Assembly: GCA_017882285.1 (NCBI GenBank)
Contig: JADGPS010000022.1
Coordinates: 1-40,750 of the forward strand
DNA: 40,750 bases
Source of the DNA: Paludibacter sp.
GTDB taxonomy: Bacteria > Bacteroidota > Bacteroidia > Bacteroidales > Paludibacteraceae
Reading direction: 5' to 3'
Shown here: in pieces, positions 8,561-16,400 of the stretch
How the letters are laid out: each line of letters begins with the position of its first letter
Numbering within the stretch: the first letter of the stretch is position 1
The notes under the pieces: generated by a model
What the model saw: the letters and a program-made list of their open reading frames with translations, nothing else
Database searches by the model: none
Told to the model about the DNA's origin: nothing
Position numbers and translations under genes: made by a program

Positions 8561-8890
8561 ATGAAAACAAAAAGTATTATTTTATCGCTGGCAGCGATTT
8601 TTATGTCAGTTGCATTCTTAACTGCGCAAACTACAGCTGTTAAAGCCGAAAAAGCCAAAGTAAAAACTGAAGTTAAATGCGAAAAGAAAATGGATGCAAA
8701 GGCATGTTCCAAAGATGCAAAAGCAGAAGCTTGTTCTAAAGATATGGCAGCATGTTGCAAAAAAGGAAAAACAGAAGCTTGCTCCAAAGATAAAAAAGAG
8801 TGTATGAAAGCAGGTGACAAAAAAAGCGATGCAAAAGCATGTGCAAAAACGTGTGATAAAAAAGCTGAAGTAAAGAAACCAGTTACTTAA
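8561..8890 (+). CDS. Exported Lys/Cys-rich repeat protein, possible metal binder
   Basis: The 109-residue product has a signal peptide (MKTKSIILSLAAIFMSVAFLTAQ). The mature part is low complexity, made almost only of Lys, Ala, Cys, Glu, Asp and Ser, with nine cysteines in recurring (K/E)ACSKD units (about residues 46, 55, 70), plus ACCKKG, ECMKAG, ACAKTC. It has no hydrophobic core. The composition suggests a disordered periplasmic or secreted metal-binding or redox-sink protein; that is inference only. It has its own promoter and a strong terminator, so it is a monocistronic unit and perhaps abundant. An overlapping reverse frame at 8551-8820 is a shadow. Confidence 0.75.
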   Translation: MKTKSIILSLAAIFMSVAFLTAQTTAVKAEKAKVKTEVKCEKKMDAKACSKDAKAEACSKDMAACCKKGKTEACSKDKKECMKAGDKKSDAKACAKTCDKKAEVKKPVT

Positions 8891-8927
8891 AAGAAATGAT
8901 AATCTATTTCCATTTCAAATTAAAAAT

Positions 8928-8967
8928 AAAGCTCTTAATCCTCAGAGATTAAGAGCTTTGTTTTTTT
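8928..8967. terminator. Bidirectional intrinsic terminator
   Basis: AAAGCTCTTAATC (8928-8940) pairs with GATTAAGAGCTTT (8947-8959) around a six-base loop. TTTTTTT follows on the plus strand and, read backwards, an A/T-rich TTTATTTTTA tract follows on the minus strand. It lies between the converging Lys/Cys-rich gene and pyrF, serving both. Confidence 0.85.
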
Positions 8968-8981
8968 ATTATGCTATACTG

Positions 8982-9821
8982 CTATTGAATCAAATCAGCT
9001 TGAAAAAGAATTTGTTCCATTTCCAGTTGCATTTTCTCTGCTTCGAGGCGAGCTGCTTTGGCAAAATCTTTTTCTGATGAAGCATAAATTATCTGACGTG
9101 ATGAGTTTACCAACAATCCACACGTACTGTTTAAGCCGTATTTAGCTACTTCCGCCAGACTTCCGCCTTGTGCTCCAACGCCCGGAACCAGCAAGAAATG
9201 TTCAGGAATTATAGCACGAATGTCTGTCAACATTTCGGCTTTGGTGGCACCAACCACGTACATCATATTTTCGTCAGTTCCCCAATTGAGTGAAGTTCTC
9301 AGCACTTTTTCGAATAACCGTTCGCCGGTTTCAGCGTCTTTCATAAATTGAAAATCGTAAGCACCTTTGTTGGACGTTAAAGCCAGCAATGTTACCCATT
9401 TTCCTTCGTAAGTCAGGAAAGGCGTCACCGAATCTTCGCCCATGTAAGGCGCCACTGTTACCGAATCGAAATCCATGTTGCCAAAGAAGGTGCGGGCATA
9501 CATAGTCGACGTATTGCCGATGTCGCCACGTTTGGCATCGGCAATGATAAACTGATCGGGATAAGTTGAACGGATATAATCCACCGTGCGCTCCAACACT
9601 TCCCATCCTTCGAGACCGAGACTTTCGTAAAATGCCAGATTGGGTTTATATGCTACACATAAATCGGCTGTGGCATCGATAATGGCTTTATTAAATTCAA
9701 AAATCGGATCTTCCGTTTCGTCGAACAAATGTTCGGGAATTTTATTTACATCCGTATCCAATCCGACGCAAAGAAATGATTTCTTGCGTTGTATATTTTC
9801 AAAAAGTTCTTGTTTGGTCAT
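8982..9821 (-). CDS. pyrF: Orotidine 5'-phosphate decarboxylase, type 2
   Basis: PyrF decarboxylates OMP to UMP, the last step of de novo UMP synthesis. The 279-residue length and [13 protein letters not shown] (92-104, with catalytic D95, K97 and D100) are those of the long type 2 (TIGR02127-like) enzymes. Other conserved parts are FLCVGLDTD (17-24), [12 protein letters not shown], and [11 protein letters not shown] for phosphate binding near residue 217. It ends close to the shared terminator. There is a 100-base gap to the AbiEii gene upstream. Confidence 0.95.
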   Translation of the reverse strand: MTKQELFENIQRKKSFLCVGLDTDVNKIPEHLFDETEDPIFEFNKAIIDATADLCVAYKPNLAFYESLGLEGWEVLERTVDYIRSTYPDQFIIADAKRGDIGNTSTMYARTFFGNMDFDSVTVAPYMGEDSVTPFLTYEGKWVTLLALTSNKGAYDFQFMKDAETGERLFEKVLRTSLNWGTDENMMYVVGATKAEMLTDIRAIIPEHFLLVPGVGAQGGSLAEVAKYGLNSTCGLLVNSSRQIIYASSEKDFAKAARLEAEKMQLEMEQILFQADLIQ

Positions 9822-9921
9822 CTCTTTATTTACTCTTTAATCATCCGCCAAAAGTCGGACAAGTTTTACAATTTGCGATTGATTGGAGTCATTTCGCGAA
9901 TATCATTAAAACAAAGCATTT

Positions 9922-10548
9922 TTAACTAAGAAATTCTCTTACTTTTTCTTTGATAATTGATTTCACATTGTCCCACGTTATAGGTTTGATAGTTACAGGT
10001 TCTTCGCTTTCGTCAGCATCAACAAAATAGGTTAAAGCCTGTGGAATAGAAATTCCCAACATTTGGTTTGGGTATTTGGCTTTGTGACAGGCTATCATTT
10101 CTTCTAATGAATAATGTTCCAATAATTCAGCAATATCCCAAAAATCCTTTTTTTTGCCTCGACCAAGTATAGCTTGTATTTTCATTGCTATCAAGTCATT
10201 GTCGTGATAAATACGAATGTCAGAATACTTTTCTATTGGATGAATGATAGAATGAGGATAATAAACAATATCAACTTTTACGTTTTCTATCTGACAAAAT
10301 ATTCCCCATTTTGTGAAATTTCCACGATACACAAAACCATTTCCGAAAACCTTTTGCAAAGATTCAATGATTGGTTCATGCTCAAAGTTTTCGGTTGAGA
10401 ATAAATCTAAATCAATGGATAAACGATGTCCGTATTTTAATGAAAGAGCAGTTCCACCCACCAAACTAAATTGTTTTAGTTCAGCAATTTTCATCAATGA
10501 ATTTAATACGGATAAAGTCCCGGGTTCAATTGTCTGAGTTTGTAGCAT
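9922..10548 (-). CDS. AbiEii/AbiGii-type nucleotidyltransferase toxin-like protein
   Basis: The 208-residue protein has the nucleotidyltransferase signature LVGGTALSLKYGHRLSIDLDLF (29-50), with GG (31-32) and metal-binding D46 and D48, then LIAMKIQAILGRGKKKDFWDIAELL, the usual AbiEii middle block. Family members act as type IV toxins or phage-abortive proteins that transfer nucleotides, for instance to tRNA. It overlaps the upstream DUF6922-like gene by 46 bases, so the two form one unit. Toxicity is inferred from family only. Confidence 0.85.
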   Translation of the reverse strand: MLQTQTIEPGTLSVLNSLMKIAELKQFSLVGGTALSLKYGHRLSIDLDLFSTENFEHEPIIESLQKVFGNGFVYRGNFTKWGIFCQIENVKVDIVYYPHSIIHPIEKYSDIRIYHDNDLIAMKIQAILGRGKKKDFWDIAELLEHYSLEEMIACHKAKYPNQMLGISIPQALTYFVDADESEEPVTIKPITWDNVKSIIKEKVREFLS

Positions 10549-10793
10549 CTAAATTCAGTTATTTCTTTGTCAATAATGGCTGCTGCAAAATACATGGTGT
10601 GTTCGGGTAAAAAGCGAGTATTTAATAAAGCTTCTGTTACCTTTTCGTCACCATAATACCTACGACATTGACGAATATCTTCCACATCGCCACGCTCAAA
10701 AACCCTGGCAATAACAAAATTGGCTTTTTCGTCAATATCGAGTTTATCGAAATCAACATCCCAAAATATCCGTCTCTCAAATACAGGTTTCAT
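10503..10793 (-). CDS. DUF6922-like partner of AbiEii protein
   Basis: This small 96-residue protein has IFWDVDFDKLDIDEKANFVI (9-28) followed by ARVFERGDVEDIRQCRRYYG, resembling DUF6922 proteins that sit in front of AbiEii genes. It is likely the antitoxin-like or regulatory partner. The long overlap (46 bases) with the toxin gene suggests coupled translation. No helix-turn-helix is obvious. The 78-base gap upstream to prfA contains no clear -7 box. Confidence 0.72.
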   Translation of the reverse strand: MKPVFERRIFWDVDFDKLDIDEKANFVIARVFERGDVEDIRQCRRYYGDEKVTEALLNTRFLPEHTMYFAAAIIDKEITEFRCYKLRQLNPGLYPY

Positions 10794-10871
10794 AATTTAC
10801 AAATTTCAAACAAAGTAAGGACTTTATTTCAAAACCAACAAATCCTATTATCACATTATCTCATTGGCACA

Positions 10872-11957
10872 TTATAATTCACTGCCCTTCAATCTTTCAG
10901 CATTCTCAGCCACTATCAATTGATCAATAACACCCTGAATATCACCACCCATAAAGGCAGACAGGTTGTAAATGGTGAAATTAATACGGTGATCTGTAAT
11001 GCGCCCCTGAGGGTAATTGTAGGTACGGATTTTAGCCGAACGATCGCCGGTTGAAACCATGGTTTTACGTTTAGAACCAATTTCATCTAAGTATTTCTGA
11101 TGTTCAATGGCATAAATACGTGATCGAAGCTCAATCATTGCCTTGGCTTTGTTTTTATGTTGTGATTTTTCGTCCTGGCATTGAACAGTAATTCCGGTGG
11201 GAATGTGAACCAGTCGAATGGCCGAGTAGGTGGTGTTTACAGACTGTCCACCGGCACCCGACGAACAGAAAGTATCTACACGAACATCAGATTCTTTCAA
11301 ATCAATATCAAATTCTTCCGCTTCGGGAAGCACAGCCACCGTTGCTGCCGAAGTATGAACACGGCCTTGTGTTTCAGTTTGCGGTACGCGTTGCACACGG
11401 TGAACACCCGATTCGTATTTCAATGTTCCGTACACATTTTCGCCCGACACCGTAAAAATTACTTCTTTAAATCCACCCGAAGTTCCTTCGCTGGTATTGG
11501 TCACTTCCACTTTCCAGCCTTTTGTTTCACAGTATTTCTGATACAATTTGAAAAGATCACCTGCAAAAATTGCCGCTTCGTCGCCACCGGTTCCTCCACG
11601 AATTTCGACAATCGCATTTTTATTATCTTCCGGGTCGGCGGGAATCAACAGCAATTTGATGTTCTCTTCCATTTCGGGAATCTTCGGTTCAATTTCATCC
11701 ATTTCCGCTTTGGCCATTTCGCGCATTTCAGGATCAGATTCGCTGTCGAGCAATTCTTTCGCTTCAGCCAAATGCGACAAAGCGGTTTTGTATTCCGCCT
11801 GAGCCTCCATGATGCGTTCCAGTTCGCGGTACTCTTTGTTGAGTTTCACATACCGCTTCATATCGCCCATCACGGCGGGGTCGGTTATCAAGGTCGAAAT
11901 CTCTTCGAACTTATGTTGTAATCCTTCTAATTTTTCTATAAGTGTTTTTTCAGCCAT
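10872..11957 (-). CDS. prfA: Peptide chain release factor 1
   Basis: RF1 recognises UAA/UAG stop codons and triggers peptide release. The 361-residue length is normal. The catalytic GGQ is at 236-238 in SSGAGGQSVNTT, and the codon-recognition PxT tripeptide is PQT at 192-194 in RVQRVPQTETQGRVHT. The N-terminal coiled domain, the VEIRGGTGGDEA block (117-128) and the C-terminal RITDHRINFT block are all present. prmC, a common neighbour, is not next to it. Confidence 0.97.
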   Translation of the reverse strand: MAEKTLIEKLEGLQHKFEEISTLITDPAVMGDMKRYVKLNKEYRELERIMEAQAEYKTALSHLAEAKELLDSESDPEMREMAKAEMDEIEPKIPEMEENIKLLLIPADPEDNKNAIVEIRGGTGGDEAAIFAGDLFKLYQKYCETKGWKVEVTNTSEGTSGGFKEVIFTVSGENVYGTLKYESGVHRVQRVPQTETQGRVHTSAATVAVLPEAEEFDIDLKESDVRVDTFCSSGAGGQSVNTTYSAIRLVHIPTGITVQCQDEKSQHKNKAKAMIELRSRIYAIEHQKYLDEIGSKRKTMVSTGDRSAKIRTYNYPQGRITDHRINFTIYNLSAFMGGDIQGVIDQLIVAENAERLKGSEL

Positions 11958-12012
11958 ATAGTGTGTTGAATCGTTTAATTGTTTAGTTGTTTAGTTGGCA
12001 ACTGATTAATAT

Positions 12013-12678
12013 CTACAGTTTTTTTTTCACTGAAATCTTTTCTCTTTTTTCAGCTTCATCCCGTAAATTATGCATAAACAGCTTTAATCTCCATTCCATA
12101 ATGGTTTTAAAACGGTTTTGAGTAATAAATATATCAAAAAACCAACCAAACTTAACATGCGTTTCTAGTATATACCAATTACCTTTATTCTTAATTGGAA
12201 TAACTGAAAATGAGTTATACATACTTCTGATAAAACCTTTAGCACTCAGCATACTAAGTTTAAAATTACTTTTTCCATTACTAAAAACCTTTGAAGAAAG
12301 TTGACTTTCAACAATAATATTAGGAATTGTGATTAATCCCGGAACTATCACATCTCCATCACATTTTAAAACATTTGTTTCTTTGTTGAAAGAAGTTGAT
12401 TTAAGGTAGAACATCATCAATTCATTTTTTTCTTTTCGCAAATTCATTCCTTTCAAAGCCCAACTAAAAAGCGCATCCAAATCGTAACGCATCTGATTAT
12501 CATAATCTAAAGCTGTATTATAGCTAATACTATCCGATGCTTTTACCCAAACCTGACAATATGTTACATATTCACTATTTTTATAAACAGTAGAAATTGA
12601 ATCGGTTGTAGATGCAGATAATGTCGTCAGACATAATAAATTAAACAGGATAAGAAAACTTCTTTTTTTCATTTGCAT
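12013..12678 (-). CDS. Secreted protein of unknown function, paralogue A
   Basis: The product has 221 residues with a signal peptide (MKKRSFLILFNLLCLTTLSAS). The start may be the ATG at 12678 or the second ATG at 12672, which gives the usual MKK beginning. It is clearly related to the next gene upstream: both have TDSIST(V/I)Y near the start, LF(S/N)WALK(G/D) in the middle, and (V/I)(K)(F/I)RFGWFF-like (H)VKFGWFFDIFIT with a basic RFKTIMEWRLK stretch at the end. I do not recognise a family. The pattern resembles small Bacteroidota periplasmic proteins of unknown function. Confidence 0.75.
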   Translation of the reverse strand: MQMKKRSFLILFNLLCLTTLSASTTDSISTVYKNSEYVTYCQVWVKASDSISYNTALDYDNQMRYDLDALFSWALKGMNLRKEKNELMMFYLKSTSFNKETNVLKCDGDVIVPGLITIPNIIVESQLSSKVFSNGKSNFKLSMLSAKGFIRSMYNSFSVIPIKNKGNWYILETHVKFGWFFDIFITQNRFKTIMEWRLKLFMHNLRDEAEKREKISVKKKL

Positions 12679-12726
12679 GTGATTAAACCGATGAATTATC
12701 GACTTATTGAAATCAATAAAGCGGAT

Positions 12727-13377
12727 TTAATTAATTCCGGGGTTTTGTCTTTTAAGACATTCATTTTTAAAATTCTCAGTAAACTTTTTAATTCTCCACT
12801 GAACAATGCTTCGGTATCGATTTTTAGTAATAAACAGATTGAAAAACCAGCCAAACCTTATTTTTACGTTTGTAATTAGCAATTGTTCATTGTTAATCTG
12901 TGGAATTATGGTCAAAGTGCCTAATGCATTTTTCATTAATAAACTTGAATAAATGATATTGGCGGTAACTTTTGTCACTCCGTTATAATATTTTGTTTTT
13001 GAAACAATAGCATCTACTTTTATCCCGCCGAAAGTTGTAATATTCGGAATCACAATGTCGAATATTCCGTGAGTAATATCCGTTTTCGTGTCATTTGTTG
13101 ACGATTTAAACACGATTATCAGTTCATTGGATTTGTTTTGTAATCCTAAATCTTTCAACGCCCAATTAAAAAGATTTTCAGGTGAATTATGAAAATCATT
13201 TACGAGATAATCAGCTACATCATTTGCAATTTTATTTGATACCTTTAATTTTGTCTTATATTGAGTAGTAAATTCGCCATCGGTGTAAATTGTTGAAATT
13301 GAATCAGAAGTCGCATTAATTGCATGCGAAAATGATGAAAATAATATTAATAGAAAGAGTATAGTTCGTTTTTTCAT
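12727..13377 (-). CDS. Secreted protein of unknown function, paralogue B
   Basis: With the start at 13377 the protein has 216 residues and a clean signal peptide (MKKRTILFLLILFSSFSHA). The open frame extends 15 codons further upstream, but that extension would bury the signal peptide. It shares TSDSISTIY, LFNWALKDLG, VIPNITTFGGIKVDAIVS and KIRFGWFFNLFITKNRYRSIVQWR with its downstream neighbour, so the pair arose by tandem duplication. The spacing of 48 bases suggests cotranscription. Function unknown. Confidence 0.75.
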   Translation of the reverse strand: MKKRTILFLLILFSSFSHAINATSDSISTIYTDGEFTTQYKTKLKVSNKIANDVADYLVNDFHNSPENLFNWALKDLGLQNKSNELIIVFKSSTNDTKTDITHGIFDIVIPNITTFGGIKVDAIVSKTKYYNGVTKVTANIIYSSLLMKNALGTLTIIPQINNEQLLITNVKIRFGWFFNLFITKNRYRSIVQWRIKKFTENFKNECLKRQNPGIN

Positions 13378-13496
13378 CTTAATTCCCCCAAAGCGGATAG
13401 TTTTAAAATTATAAGTTAACAAAACAAATAAATCATATTTATGTTCGACGGGTAATATTGAACTTCAGGTTGAGCATTAACATTTTGTGTTTGTTT

Positions 13497-16400
13497 CTAT
13501 AGATTCTTTTCCACCCATTTTCTCGCATTTACAAACGCTTCTACCCATGGAGTGATTTGGTCGTTTGCTCTGCGGTCAGCCGGATAATGCGCCCATTGCC
13601 AGGGGAAAATAGCCCGTTCGGGATGTGGCATCATGGCCAAATGACGACCATCAGTCGAACAAATTCCGGCTACACCATAATCCGAACCGTTTGGATTTCC
13701 CGGATAGGCTGAATAGGAGTATTTGGCAATGATATTGTATTCGTTTTCATCCTTTGGAAAATAGAATTTTCCTTCGCCGTGTGCCACCCAAACGCCCAGT
13801 TTACTGCCCGATAAGGAACCTAACATCACCGAATTGTTTTGGGGAATGGTCAAACCCAAAAAGCCAGATTCAAATTTATGCGAATCGTTGTGCAACATGC
13901 GTGGTTTTACGTCGTGTTCGAAATTTATCAAATCAAGTTCAATCATCAACTGGCAACCGTTACAAATTCCCAAACTCAGCGTATCATTTCGTTTGTAGTA
14001 ATTATCCAGTGCCAGTTTGGCTTTTTCGTTAAATAAAAATCCTCCTGCCCAACCTTTGGCAGAACCGAGTACGTCTGAATTGGAAAAGCCACCGCAGAAC
14101 ACAATCATATTAACATCTTCCAGCGTTTCGCGTCCGGTTGCCAAATCGGTCATGTGAACATCTTTTACATCGAAACCGGCTATGTAAAGCGCATAAGCCA
14201 TTTCGCGGTCACCATTGGTTCCTTTGTCGCGAATTATGGCAGCACGAACGCCACTTGGTTTGCGGTCTTGCGAAATGCCAAATTGCGAGAATTTTCCCTT
14301 GAAAGTTTTATCGAAATTGAACTCCAGCACTTGGTTTTTATAATTATTGAAACGGGCAGACGCACATATTTCTCCACTTTGTTTGCGGTCGAGCAAATAC
14401 GACGAGCGGAACCAAACATCGCGCAATTCATTGATGGAGAATGTGTATGAAATGCTTTTCTTATTAATTTCCAATCGGCGTTCGGCAATTGGAGTGGCAA
14501 CGCGGGCATAACCAACTCCGTTGCCTTCCAATATTTTCTCAACCGCTTTTTTATCTTTTACCTGAATCAAAACGCCCGGATTTTCGGCAAATAAGATATT
14601 CACCAAAGAAGTTTCTGCAATATCGTCCAATTTTACATTCAAGCCACCGGCCGAATTTGCAAAATTCATTTCGAGCAAAGCGGTGAACAAACCACCTTCC
14701 GAAATATCATGGCCGGCAAGAATCAAATCTTTCGCAATCAGTTCCTGAATACTGTCGAATGCAGCTTTAAAGTATTCGGCATCTTGCACGGTTGGCACGT
14801 CATCGCCCAGTTTGTTGAGTGTTTGTGCCAATACCGAACCACCGAGTTTGTAATTATCAAACGAAAAATCGATATAATATACAACCGATTTCGGATCGTT
14901 TACCAATACCGGACTAACTGTTTTCTGAACATCCGATACTTCCGCGCCGGCCGAAATAATAACTGTTCCCGGCGAGAATACTTTTTCGTCGCCGTATTTT
15001 TGAGTCATCGACAAACTGTCTTTTCCGGTTGGAATATTAATTCCCAACGAACAAGCAAAATCACTGCAAGCTTCTACAGCTTTGTAAAGACGTGCATCTT
15101 CGCCCGGATTCTTACATGGCCACATCCAATTGGCACTCAGCGAAACGCTGTCTAAACCATCAGTCAGCAGTGCCCAAACAATGTTTGTCAATGCTTCGGC
15201 AATTGCCAATACCGAGCCGGCTTCGGGATTTACCAAAGCGGCTAACGGTGCATGACCGATAGAAGTAGCAATACCTGTTTTTCCACGATAATCGAGTGCA
15301 ACCACACCCAAATCGTTCAACGGCAATTGAATTTCGCCGGCACATTGCTGACGGGCAATTTTACCGGTAATCGAACGGTCAACTTTGCTTGTCAACCAAT
15401 CTTTACATGCCACCGATTCAACCTGCAAAACATTTTGAATGTAAGTCAGTAAATTATCTTCGCTAACTTCTATTGGGGCATAATTCTCTTCTATTGTTTG
15501 GTCGGTAATCACCGTGCGAGGTGGTTTGCCAATCAAATATTCCAGTGGCAAGTCAATAGGAGCTGCCCCCCAACCCCCTAAAGGGGGAGTTTGATTTGCT
15601 AATTCAGTTTTTATTGTATTAAGAACATGGTCAATATTACCTATAACTTCTTCATTAGTAAATCGAATTACTTTGAAACCATATTCCTGAAATAGTTGAG
15701 TACGAAGTTCATCGTATTCTTTTATTTCAGGTTCGTTGTGGTACTTACCATCAACTTCAATTACCAAACTTTTTTGTAAACATACAAAATCTGCAATACA
15801 ATCACCAATAATATGTTGTCTTCTGAATTTGTAACTGTCAAGATTCTTACTTTTAAGTTGTTCCCAAAGAAATTCTTCTGCCTGAGTAGGATTATTTCTG
15901 TGTTTAACAGCTAATTCTTTTAAACGTGAGTACATTGAAGGATAAGCTGTTTGTACTCCTGTTTTTTGTTCCCCCTTCAGGGGGTTAGGGGGCAGAAACG
16001 TCAATCTCATATCGCCGGTAGTTTCGCCCACCACGTACATTGGAGCGCGTTCGCGTTCGGCAATGCGACGTACACTTTCAATATCATCATGTTTGATAAT
16101 CATACCCATACGTTCCTGACTTTCGTTACCAATAATTTCTTTGGCACTCAAAGTTGGATCACCAACAGGAAGTTTCGATATATCAATTTTTCCACCGGTA
16201 CTTTCCACCAATTCCGAAAGGCAATTCAAATGACCGCCTGCACCGTGATCGTGAATGGAAACAATTGGATTTACATCCGCTTCAGCCAGCGTACGAATCA
16301 CATTCGAAACGCGTTTTTGCATTTCGGGGTTGGCACGTTGAACCGCATTTAATTCTATTGCATTGTTATATTGACCGGTTTCTACCGAAGAAACTGCACC

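Noticed and set aside
11181-11921. 246-residue plus-strand frame in prfA
   Set aside because: Shadow of the well-supported prfA gene; its Phe/Arg/His-rich composition comes from the opposite strand.
15563-15995. Intein in purL
   Set aside because: No Cys/Ser at the upstream border, no HN followed by Cys/Ser/Thr at the downstream border, and no splicing blocks; the insert reads as a DUF559 nuclease with hairpin ends.
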